Of a DNA stretch of 64,000 nucleotides, positions 25,001 to 37,500 are shown in pieces. The stretch comes from Owenia fusiformis (taxonomy: Eukaryota > Annelida > Polychaeta > Sabellida > Oweniidae). The stretch lies in assembly GCA_903813345.2 (NCBI GenBank), contig CAIIXF020000007.1:5730-69729 (forward strand), in the 5' to 3' direction. The notes under the pieces were generated by a model, which did no database searches, was not told the origin of the DNA, and saw nothing but the letters and a program-made list of their open reading frames with translations. The number at the start of each line of letters is the position of its first letter. Within the stretch, counting starts at the first letter, position 1. Both the position numbers and the translations under genes were made by a program.

Positions 25001-25500
25001 NNNNNNNNNNNNNNNNNNNNNNNNNNNNNNNNNNNNNNNNNNNNNNNNNNNNNNNNNNNNNNNNNNNNNNNNNNNNNNNNNNNNNNNNNNNNNNNNNNNN
25101 NNNNNNNNNNNNNNNNNNNNNNNNNNNNNNNNNNNNNNNNNNNNNNNNNNNNNNNNNNNNNNNNNNNNNNNNNNNNNNNNNNNNNNNNNNNNNNNNNNNN
25201 NNNNNNNNNNNNNNNNNNNNNNNNNNNNNNNNNNNNNNNNNNNNNNNNNNNNNNNNNNNNNNNNNNNNNNNNNNNNNNNNNNNNNNNNNNNNNNNNNNNN
25301 NNNNNNNNNNNNNNNNNNNNNNNNNNNNNNNNNNNNNNNNNNNNNNNNNNNNNNNNNNNNNNNNNNNNNNNNNNNNNNNNNNNNNNNNNNNNNNNNNNNN
25401 NNNNNNNNNNNNNNNNNNNNNNNNNNNNNNNNNNNNNNNNNNNNNNNNNNNNNNNNNNNNNNNNNNNNNNNNNNNNNNNNNNNNNNNNNNNNNNNNNNNN
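25001..25500. other. Assembly gap (500 N)
   Basis: A run of N. It must hide the last coding exon or exons of TMEM30A and the first exons and promoter of the EF-hand/kelch gene. The round length suggests the true size may differ. Protein frames drawn through it are artefacts. Confidence 0.98.
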
Positions 25501-25555
25501 ATGTTCTTTAATATGTAGTTGTATGAATCAATATATCCAATGTGTCTGTTTGCAG

Positions 25556-28500
25556 CCTTCAGCTATTGAACTACCCCAGTGATGTTAGTAAGACTGTCTT
25601 AGACATCTTTGATGAAGATGATGATGGAATTATAAACTGGAAGCAATGTTTAGGTAAGTTCATTGAAATAACTGAACATATTTTACCATATTTGTACACA
25701 TTGAATAGAGACTGGCAGGGGCAGGCCCCATAGTTTGAATTACTGACACCGAATAGTCTAATGCTATGGACAAAACCCAACAGTGTCCCCTTTGACAAGA
25801 TGTATCATAATCAATAGTTAAACTGAAGGAAGTTAATAAAAACTTCAACCAAACAAAGATTCGAACATGACTGTATTCACGCCTTCTATAAACTGTAAAC
25901 AAAGTCACCATTTCACCCAGGGTATATTCGCGTAGAATACCCCTGGTAATACGTGAAATGTGTGAAGTCATAACAGCAGGTCATAGTAATGGCGGACCAT
26001 TATGAATATTTCAAACATTTTGGTGAGTTTTCATGTTCAAATCGTAATATAGACCTCAGATCAGGGGTGATATCTCCCTTCCTGTCGTTCGGGATACAGA
26101 AAACATTTGTGCCTAGCCCTGTGGGTTGTATTCAAAATTATTACCCCTGCTCTTCGGTCTATATTTCTTAAATAGAAATCATCTACACAATTGCCAAATA
26201 ATCAATGCCATTTGGAGAAAATTGAGGAGTCAGTGGCAATGAAACACAACTATTTATGAAAAGATGTATTTTTTCCAGATTCTAAAATGTAACATTAAAC
26301 AACACTAAATTATTTAAACCATGACTACACCAAGGTTTAGTTTAAAATGAATTAATTTGATTACTTTGATTTACTCAACAAGACAAAAGTAGTTATGAAC
26401 CTTGAAATCAAATTAGTATTTTTTATGTTATTCTGCTCTCTATCATAGTGATATGTCATAGTGACAGATTTATTAATAGAGATTGTGAAGAGATTTATAA
26501 GTCTCAATTAGTCATTGTCAAGACAACATGATTAAATGAATTATTTCATAAGGGTCTCGCAATAGCCTTCCAGTACATTGAAATAAAGCTGATATTATCT
26601 ACACTCTTTTAATTATCCCAACGAACAAAGTTCAGTAGGGATACAGTGAAGCCATCCGTCTGTCCGTCAGTCTGTCTGTCCATCCATCCGTCCGTCTGTC
26701 CAGAAGATAACTTGAATACTAGTTGACAGATTTTCTTCATATTTGGTTGAAAGATGTATATTGGTGAACAGTTTTACGTAAAAAAAAATTTCAAGATGGC
26801 TGCCGGTTTAAAAATGACGGGAATTTTTTGCAAATTTTTATTATTATTATTTGGAATTTTGGTAGTATATTTACAAGATCTATCTTTTTCACATATACTC
26901 TGTGTTTTTCACCCTTACCCCCAGGTGCCGTGAATGGGGGTTCAAAAAACAGGAATTTGCACTAATTTAAAGTATAGCTTTATTATACTCAAATGAAAGG
27001 CAATTTAGAGTAGATTGCAAATATTGTATCGTTTTTCTGATTCGGGCCTCGTAAAATTCAATTCAATTATGGTATTGTTTTTCTGATTTGTGCCTCAGAA
27101 AATTCAAAATGGCTGCCTAGAGCTGGAATTCACCATTACTTAGAGTTATCTTGAAAGTATGGTAAAATGACACTACAATGATGTCAAATATTTATTGAAG
27201 GAAAGAGTAGATCGTAAATATTACATTGTGACTGTACAGATTCACGATTTATTTAGTGTTCTTTGGGATTTGCTAATCCGTGGATTTGCCATTTTCTAGT
27301 TTGAAATAAAAGTTCATTTCCAACCAAAATATGATCTGCTTAAGGACAGGGTGCATGTTGGGAAATTTTCTGCATTCCTCAATTGAGTCACATGTTATTT
27401 TTCAAACAAGAATAACTCCTTCCCCACATTGTCTACATCTTCCAAGTTTGCACAAAGAGTGCACTTATGTGCCTAGAAAAGCCTTGTGAGAAGGTTTGCT
27501 TTGTAAAATGTAAAAAAAATGAGAAAATTCAGTGAAAAAAAATTCTGAAAATTTTCTGATTTTTTTAACTGAATTTTCTTGTTTTTTATACACTTTATCA
27601 AAACATTCTTCTCACAAGTCTTTTTTAGGCACATAAGTGCACTCTTTGTGCAAAACTGGAAGATATAGACAATGTAGGGAAGGCGTGATTCTTGTTTGAA
27701 AAATAACATGTGACTCAATTGAGGAATGCAGAAAATTTCCCATCATGCACCCTGACCTTAATCACTACACATATTCTATCTTTAAGTATTTCTTTTAAAT
27801 ACAAACCATGAATGTTACATTTGAGATCGGTAAGATTTCATCAGCTTCTAAGTTGTTAATCATTTGCACTAGTATAATTACAGGCCCGTTTTTAAGGGGG
27901 ATGGTTCGAGTGAACCAAAAATTCTTTCAAAATCATGCAGTTTTTTTATTTACCATTCTGAGTACTTTTCAAGTGATTTTGGGCCAAAGTTGTTAAATAT
28001 GAATCCACTTGGAACTTTTTGAAAAGTGAATCCCCCCTTGGCAGGAGATGATTATGGGCCAAATGTTTTATTAATCTATATAGACCCAGGGTGCATTTAG
28101 AGCCATCATTAATTTGAAATGTCTGTTTTATTTTCAGGTGGACTGACTTTATTTGCTAGTGGGAAGAATTCTGAAAGGATTGATTTACTTTTTCAACTGG
28201 TAAGTAGGTTACTTTATTTATACATCTTTTTGATATATATTTAGCAGTTATGTCCCTATCATTGAATATATGCCTAAGGTCTGTCACCAATATAGCCCGA
28301 GCTTGCGAGGGTTATATTACGACAGACCGAAGGCATATATTCAATGATACGGACATAACTGTTGTATTACATACTTTTACATCATGGCTACGTTATATCA
28401 ATGACGCCACGTGTCTGTGTGCGAGTGAAATTAGGAAGAAATGAAACATGAGAATTTGATTGCAATAGGCAATGAGGAGTCAGATGGAATAGATTAGGGT

Positions 28501-31500
28501 GTATTTGTAATACGCTATGAGGAGTTAGTTATAATAGACCATGAATAGTTGGTTGGGATAGACTATTAGGATTTGGTTGCAATAAACTAATAGGATTTGG
28601 TTGCAGTAGGCAATGAGGAGTCAGATGGAATAGATTAGGGTGTATTTGTAATACACTATGAGGAGTTAGTTATAATAGACCATGAATAGTTGGTTGGGAT
28701 AGACTATTAGGATTTGGTTGCAATAAACTAATAGGATTTGGTTGCAGTAGGCAATGAGGAGTCAGATGGAATAGATTAGGGTGTATTTGTAATACACTAT
28801 GAGGAGTTAGTTATAATAGACCATGAATAGTTGGTTGGGATAGACTATTAGGATTTGGTTGCAATAAACTAATAGGATTTGGTTGCAGTAGGCAATGAGG
28901 AGTCAGATGGAATAGATTAGGGTGTATTTGTAATACACTATGAGGAGTTAGTTATAATAGACCATGAATAGTTGGTTGGGATAGACTATTAGGATTTGGT
29001 TGCAAAAGACTAAGAGGAGTTGGTTGTAATAGACTTGGGTTGGGTTATAATAGTCCATGGGGACTTGGTTGTAATAGACTAGGACCTGGTTATAGTAGAC
29101 CTTGAGGAGTTGGTGGTAATAGACTTGGGTTGGGTTATAATAGTCCATGGGGACTTGGTTGTAATAGACTTGGGTTGGGTTATAATAGTCCATGGGGACT
29201 TGGTTGTAATAGACTTGGGTTGGGTTATAATAGTCCATGGGGACTTGGTTGTAATAGACTAGGACCTGGTTATAGTAGACCTTGAGGAGTTGGTTGTAAT
29301 AGACTTTGGTTGGGTTATAATAGTCCATGGGGACTTGGTTGTAATAGATTAGGACCTGGTTATAGTAGACCTTGAGGAGTTGGTGGTAATAAATAGACTT
29401 GGGTTGGGTTATAATAGTCCATGGGGACTTGGTTGTAATAGACTAGGACCTGGTTATAATAGTCCATGGGGACTTGGTTGTAATAGACTTGGGTTGGGTT
29501 ATAATAGTCTATGGGGACTTGGTTGTAATAGACTTGGGTTGGGTTATAATAGTCCATGGGGACTTGGTTGTAATAGACTTGGGTTGGGTTATAATAGTCC
29601 ATGGGGACTTGGTTGTAATAGACTAGGACCTGGTTATAGTAGACCTTGAGGAGTTGGTTGTAATAGACTTTGGTTGGGTTATAATAGTCCATGGGGACTT
29701 GGTTGTAATAGACTAGGACCTGGTTATAGTAGACCTTGATGAGTTGGTGGTAATAGACTTGGGTTGGGTTATAATAGTCCATGGGGACTTGGTTGTAATA
29801 GACTAGGACCTGGTTATAGTAGACCTTGAGGAGTTGGTTGTAATAGACTTTGGTTGGGTTATAATAGTCCATGGGGACTTGGTTGTAATAGACTAGGACC
29901 TGGTTATAGTAGACCTTGATGAGTTGGTGGTAATAGACTTTGGTTGGGTTATAATAGTCCATGGGGACTTGGTTGTAATAGACTAGGACCTGGTTATAGT
30001 AGACCTTGATGAGTTGGTGGTAATAGACTTGGGTTGGGTTATAATAGTCCATGGGGACTTGGTTGTAATAGACTAGGACCTGGTTATAGTAGACCTTGAG
30101 GAGTTGGTTGTAATAGACTTTGGTTGGGTTATAATAGTCCATGGGGACTTGGTTGTAATAGACTAGGACCTGGTTATAGTAGACCTTGATGAGTTGGTTG
30201 TAATAGACTTTGGTTGGGTTATAATAGTCCATGGGGACTTGGTTGTAATAGACTAGGACCTGGTTATAGTAGACCTTGAGGAGTTGGTGGTAATAGACTT
30301 GGGTTGGGTTATAATAGTCCATGGGGACTTGGTTGTAGTAGACTAGGACCTGGTTATAGTAGACCTTGAGGAGTTGGTGGTAATAGACTGTGATGATGTA
30401 GTTTGTAAGGGGAGGCATCAAAAGTTCAATGTCGGATTGGAAACTAAATAAATCTAGTTTTGACTCAGACCCTACCCCCCCCCCCCCCTCCCCCCAAAAA
30501 CTAAATACCATGAAAGTTGATCGCTGACTTCCGTTTTGAGAATTTGAAAAATTATTGCTAAACATGATCTAGTTTTTGTTAATTCCTATCTTCATTTGCG
30601 GCTTTTAACAACTGTTGATAGAATAGAATCCTTTGGAATGATCTTGACGAAGAAAGCATCAGGTAAAATCTTTATTTTTAAACCATTCCAAGGCATTCTG
30701 AGTCAAAATTGCCAAAAATTTGAAATGTTGAAATTTGTCGGATAGCAAACTGAAATGGGTTCGAACCCCCTCCCCCTAACTAGATTTATTTAGTTTTCTA
30801 TCCGACATTGAACTGTTGATGCCTCCCCTAAAAGATAAGAACTTGGTTATATTAGACTAGGATGAGTTTGTTTTATAGACTAGGAAAAGTTAGTTGTAAT
30901 AGACTATGAAAAGTTAGTTATAATAGACTAGGAAAATTTGATAACAATAGATTAGATGCAAGTCGAAACAATTTTGATTTCGGTCATTAAAAATCCAAAA
31001 ATCAGTCAAAGTGATATCATATTTGAAATATACATGTAAATTACATTTAGAAATGTGGTTTTAAAAAAAGTGTTTACCAATTTCACCCTTGGTATATGCA
31101 GCTAACGAAAATTGACCGGTACGGGTCAAAAGCTGGACCGGTACGGGTTAACGGTTTTATTTGAATTTAAAACAGCCATAACTTGCTCAATATTGACTTC
31201 CTCGTGTCTAATTTGAAATATATGATGCCTCCCGATGCTTTTAAGTACCCCAATTTTTTACAGATTTTTAAACGGACCAAAACTCTCTAAATGCGCATTT
31301 ATGCTCTTTTCTCTCGAGAACGACTGTCTCATTTTCACGATAACTTTTATTTAGTACTTCTTACATATAGGATCTATTTTTCCCCATCAAGGTATGATGT
31401 AAATGACATGCTATTTACATCTTGTGAGTTTCAATGACGCACGTTTGATTTTATAAAAAATGCCAAACTTTGTGACAAAGAATTTCATCCTGCTTGCAGC

Positions 31501-34500
31501 GAGAAGACGGACCAGTTCGGGGCAATCTGCTTGCAGAGAGAATACGGACCGGTTCGGGGCAATAGCTGATGAAATTCGTTGTCACAAAGTTTGGCATTTT
31601 TTATAAAATCAAACGCGCAATTTTGAAATTGAAATTTTCTTTGAAAATGTGACTTCTTGGTCGGGGAGATATTCCATAGATTCCATACTATAAAATCACA
31701 AAAAGTGAAATATCTTTTCTTGTATTGGACAGATAATATTTACTTTCTTTGGACATATTTTAATTTGTATCACTATCAAATACCCAAGTGTAATATGAAA
31801 AATGAACCACTAAAACTGATGAATATTCAAGTTTTGAACAAATCAGTTTTGAACATTTTTTGGAAATGTAGTTCCTAGGTTTGGTGAAGTAGTGTTATGA
31901 AATCATGAGAAGTAATTTTAAAGATATATGCTTGAATTGAATGTACACAATGTAGATTTTTTTAACTAATGACATTTTGAATAGAGAGGAGTTTAATTGA
32001 GATATTAAAAGTATGATATTTTATAAGAGCAATTTATTTATAGGCCTTATAAACTCAGGACACTTAGTCTTTGTGTAGCAAACCTTTGACATCATATGGT
32101 CAAATTTTAATTTTGATGGCTAAAGATGCTCATAACATATTAAATACAAGGTCAAACTCATAGTTCTATAAGGAAACATGAATTTGAGCATGTAATATGT
32201 CAATATTTAAATAGAGGTTTTGACCAAAATCATGCAATTTAATTTTATGTAGCTTGAGATGTTTTGTGTATGCTACTGTATATAACGTTTCTCAAAATAG
32301 CTGTGTTATTTTGTATTTCTAATTCTAATTAGTCAATGATGCCCTCATATAAACTTGTATTTTTTATAAAAGATTCAACACAATTATTAGGGTGTATCAC
32401 ATTTATACTTAAAGGTCAATGAACACTCTTAATTCTAAGATTTATCATATGGGTATTTCACTATAAATTGCAAATACACACATTTCAAAAGTTGAACTAA
32501 AAGTTGTCCAAGATAAATTGAAATGTTTATCAATGTCTCCCAAGCATATTATATTGACAATGCTCTTAATATTCCAAGTACTATATTGGTGTAACATACA
32601 CTTGTGTGTATATACACAATACCAGAATTTATCCTGTATGTTTGATACTACATGTACATGTATATAGCTGGAATCACTTTGTATATACAGCTAGGTATTT
32701 GGATATCAAAATAATCTGTGAAGTAAATTGTCATCGTTTTCTGTCATTTTATTTGTTTCTATGACTACTGCATTGTATTACAACATACAAATATATGAAT
32801 GACCCACATGACCCAAACTCAAATTTTGTCAGTGCTTATGCATTATTAGATGTATTACAAGATGTAATATTGTAAATTGTTGTTTCCAGTACCAGCTATG
32901 TGGGAGGGCAATCCAGAAAGAGGAGCTGTCGGGTGTCCTAACTACAGTCCTCCTGGCTGCCCAGAGGTAAATCTTCAATGTTATATTGCCTATACCCATC
33001 ATGATTATACAAGGTTCAATTTCTTTACATAAGTGCTAGAAATGATTGAAAGATAATTAAGTCATTTCTAACACATCTTTTGTGGTTTCATGTAGGGCAA
33101 GAATACCTTTTTTGTGCAAATAAACCATTTTTGTTTTTTACAAAATTTGAGATCACAACCGTTATGGATTCATGTATATAGTACAGAAGATCAGCACTGG
33201 AGTACAGGATCAAGCCCATTTGAAATAAAATTGAAACCCCTAAACACACACAACATTTATCAATAGCCCCAATACTAAGATAATATTTTTATAATTTATG
33301 AATCTCTTGTTACATTAAAAAAATATATCAAATTTACAAAACTCATGTTGGCTATATCTCAAGCGCTCTAACAGATATTTTAATTTAGCCCAATTTACTG
33401 ATATAAATTACTTTGACATTCTCACATTAACCCTCTAGCAATAATATTTTATTTATGAAGGAGATAACATTCTGATTGGCTGAAATGAACAAGGAAGAAA
33501 AAAACATTTACCAAGGATTTTATTATTGTTTGCACTACAGTCACTATAAATGCTTTAATGCCCCAGTAAAATGTGTATAGGTGAAATGCAATGGATATTT
33601 CAAAATAATGTTACACTTGGGAGGTCTTACACTGAAAGACGCTCACTTTACACTAAATTAGTAGGCAACAGGGCTTTGTCACAAGTGCTAGTGTTCAACT
33701 TATAGATCTGCTCCACTTACAGAGGTGTTCCAATTTGTAGATTTTGCTGTATTCCTATTTATAGCGCCTAGGTTCTCCTAATATAAAGAGTTCTAAAATC
33801 AACACATTGAGTTTGGGCAAGTTGAGTTGCTTTATACTTGTATATTGCAATATCCCATCTCATGTTATACAGGGTGACCCCAAAAAAATGCAACCCTCCA
33901 TTTCTTCAATATTTTTCTTAAATGGAGGTTAATTGCTCTGAAATTTGACACACAAGAACGTCATTCAATGTGGGATCCCCTGACAAAGTTTCAATAATCA
34001 TAGTCTTATATTGATAGAGTTATGGTCGTTCCAAAATATGCTCCAAATGTCGCCATTTCCAATGTTAGGTTTTCGGATGAATCACATTCCCTTCTTTCTG
34101 AACATGTAAACTCAAGAAATAATGCGTTCTGGGATCACAAATTCCAGATGAAGTGCTTCAAAGGCCCCTTCATTCTGTTAAATGCACAGCTTGGGCTGCC
34201 AATTTCCAAACATGAAATCATCATCCCCTTTTGGTTTGAGGTTGATAATGGCAACACTGTTACTGTTAACACACAGCGCAATATTGGCTTTCCCAGGAAG
34301 TTCTAGGCAGTTCTAGAGTGACATAGAGGCTTCAATAGACAAGAACAGTGGTTCTCAAAGGATAGAGCTACTCCTCGCACTTCTAATGATAGCCTAGCCT
34401 GGCTCACTAGTCATTTCTATGAGAAGATTATCTCTCCTAGGATGGAGAACACATGGTCATCCCACAGTCTTGATCTCAATGCCCCTGACTTCTCTATATG

Positions 34501-37500
34501 GGGTTATTTAAAGGATAATGTGTATGAAAATAACCCTACCGCAATTGCAGAACTCCAACAAGCAATGGCTGCAAAAATTTGAGCCATACCCATGGGGAAA
34601 AATGCATCCATGTTATGAGCAGTTTAAAACTATGATTATTAAAACTTTGCCAGATGATCCCACATTGAATGAAGTCCTCGTGTGCCAAATCTCAGAGCAA
34701 TTTACCGCCTTTTAAGAAAAATATTGAAGAAATGGAGGGTTGCATTTTTTTTGGGTCACCCTGTATATGGCCTTAATCAAAATCACAAGATTTTCTAAAA
34801 TACATTACTTTTCTTTTACTATTGAGAATTGAAGATTAAAGAGCCATTTGACATGTTTTCATTGCTAACCCTAATATAGATTAATAACACCTATATAGAA
34901 CCTGAATAATTAATTGAAAGCAAATGCAGAAATTTCTATTCACTGTCCTATATTGAACATAATTTTCTTGAATGGAATCAGTTATCTCTATTTGTTTATA
35001 GTAACTATAGCAATAAGGAAATATATTGATTTTCTAGAGTAACCAGTGGGCTCTTGAAACCTGTAGTTTTATAATTGAACTTATATTAATTGAACTCTTA
35101 TATTAAAACATTATTTAGTGAGTTCCTTAAAAAGTGACTAGAAATCTCTGCACTGGTCAATCAGTTATCCAGTAAAATAATTCATCCATGGATATAAATT
35201 TATGAATAAAGAAAATTTTAGATATTTTCATGGGTTCTGTACTTTACTGCCCTGGTGTTCCATTAAAAACTAGAAATGTCTTGGCTGCAGCTATTGTTTT
35301 GTTGGCCAACTGTGTAAAAACTAAAAACTATGTTAGAACACGAATTAATTATTGTTATTCATTATTCATCTGGATTGATTTTTGTTGTTAAAGTGTGTAC
35401 TTTGGTTCTTTGTGGTGAAGTTATTTCTGGGTTAACTCATTGATTTTTTATCGCACTTTGAAAAAGTGCTATATTGTCGTCGTCTTGTGCTGTTGGGCGG
35501 GCGTGCGGGCGGCACATAAACCAAATCTTGTCATCAAATTTCCAGGATAACTGCTTACCTGTTCAACTTGAAATTTTTACAGATGCAAGAGCAGACTAGT
35601 ACCAAGATCTGATTAGGTTAAGGGCATGCTGGGTAAACTACGTGGTGGCCATTTTGAATTTTCCAACAAATCTTGTCATCAAAATTCCAGGAAAACCACT
35701 TATCCGTTCAACTTGAAATTTTTACAGATGCAAGAGCAGACTATAGCCAAGATCTGATTAGGTTTTGGGTATGCTGGCTGAATGACATGGTGGCCATTTT
35801 GAATTTTTCAATTTGGCGGCCATTTTGAATTTTTCAACTTGCTCCAAATTGACCCAATTTTTTTTTAAAAAACATCTACAAGTTCTCAGAAGTTCAAATC
35901 TGACCTTAGATTTCAGATTTGACCTTTCGTTCACCTTCAGTGACCTTCAAAAGGTCAAAAAAGTTGATTTTCTAAATTGATATTTTGGATTTTAATTTAG
36001 GTCAGCTTAATTACAAAACACCTACTGAGGTCTGAAAAAGTGAAATTTTCAAGGTCGAATGTCAAAGGTCATTAAACTAGGTCACAGATTTGACCTTTCA
36101 TTCACCTTCAGTGACCTTGAAAAGGTCAAAAAAGTTGATTTTCTAAATTGATATTTTGGATTTAAATTTAGGTCAGCTTAATTACAAAAGACCAACTGAT
36201 GTCTGAAAAAGTGAAATTTTCAAGGTCGAAGGTCAGGGTCATTAAACTAGGTCACAAATTATGTTATCCAAGTTTCTCAAAGTTTGAGACTACAAATCAA
36301 TTCTTGTCATCAAAATTCCAAGAAAACCGCTAACCTGTTCAACTTGAAATTTTTACACATGCAATAGCAGACTAGTGCCAAGATCTGATTAGGTTAAGGG
36401 CATGCTGGGTAAACTACGTGGCGGCCATTTTGAATTTTTCAACAAATCTTGTCATCAAAATTCCAGGAAAACCACTTATCCGTTCAACTTGAAATTTTTA
36501 CAGATGCAAGAACAGACTATTGCCTAGATCTGATTAGGTTTTGGGTATGCTGGCTGAATGACATGGTGGCCATTTTGAATTTTTCAATTTGGCGGCCATT
36601 TTGAATTTTTCAACTTGCTCCAAATTGACCAAATTTTTTTTTAAAAAACATCTACAAGTTCTCAGAAGTTCAAATCTGACCTTAGATTTCAGATTTGACC
36701 TTTCGTTCACCTTCAGTGACCTTCAAAAGGTCAAAAAAGTTGATTTTCTAAATTGATATTTTGGATTTAAATTTAGGTCAGCTTAATTACAAAACACCTA
36801 CTGAGGTCTGAAAAAGTGAAATTTTCAAGGTCGAAGGTCATCAAATTAGGTCACAAACAATGTTATCTAAATTTTCCCAAAGTTCAAGACTACAAATAAA
36901 TTCTTGTCATCAAAATTGCAGGAAAACCGCTAACCTTGTCAACTTGAAATGTTTACAGATGCAAGAGCAGACTAGTGCCAAGGTCTGATTAGGTTTTGGC
37001 CATGCTGGGCTAATTGCATGGTAGACCAGTTTGCTCTTCAAAGTGCGATATTTATCACTGTGTGTCTTGTTCATCATCACAAGCATGAAAGTAACTTGAT
37101 ATCCCGAATGCTTACACTGGAGTAAGGGAGGAGGTTTAGAGATTGAAATAGAATGTAAAAGAGAATGAACGAGTTACCTTAATTGATTAGTTTCATGCAA
37201 AAATTGCATCTTGATTGATCCAGGGTCTTTCGAATGTTGTTCTACAGACAGAGTGTAAAAAGGGCAAATACATCCTTAATTGATTAACATTGATTTGTCA
37301 GAAAATAAATCTTGGTCAATTGAGAGCTTTAGCCAAAAGGAATACTTTGGGAGAGCAGTGTGAGAAAATAATAGATTCATGCAAGGAATTGGGTGATGAG
37401 ACAGAAGTACTATTTTATGTAATGATTTTGCCTTAATGGAAGTCTATACATACATGTAATTATTAAACCCCATTAGTTAACACTACAAGAATACCTCACC

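Noticed and set aside
24692-25582. 296-codon plus-strand frame crossing the N run
   Set aside because: Only 24756-24980 is a real TMEM30A exon. The rest is mariner end, unknown bases, and a wrong frame of the next gene.
25556-25653. Possibility that TMEM30A and the EF-hand/kelch gene are one transcript
   Set aside because: Splice phases do not fit a direct join, TMEM30A needs a second membrane helix and a stop, and the protein families are unrelated.
29360-30565. 401-codon minus-strand open frame
   Set aside because: It is made by minisatellite units whose lengths are multiples of three. It lies in an intron of a plus-strand gene and has no signal, domain or gene-like start, so it is not listed as a gene.
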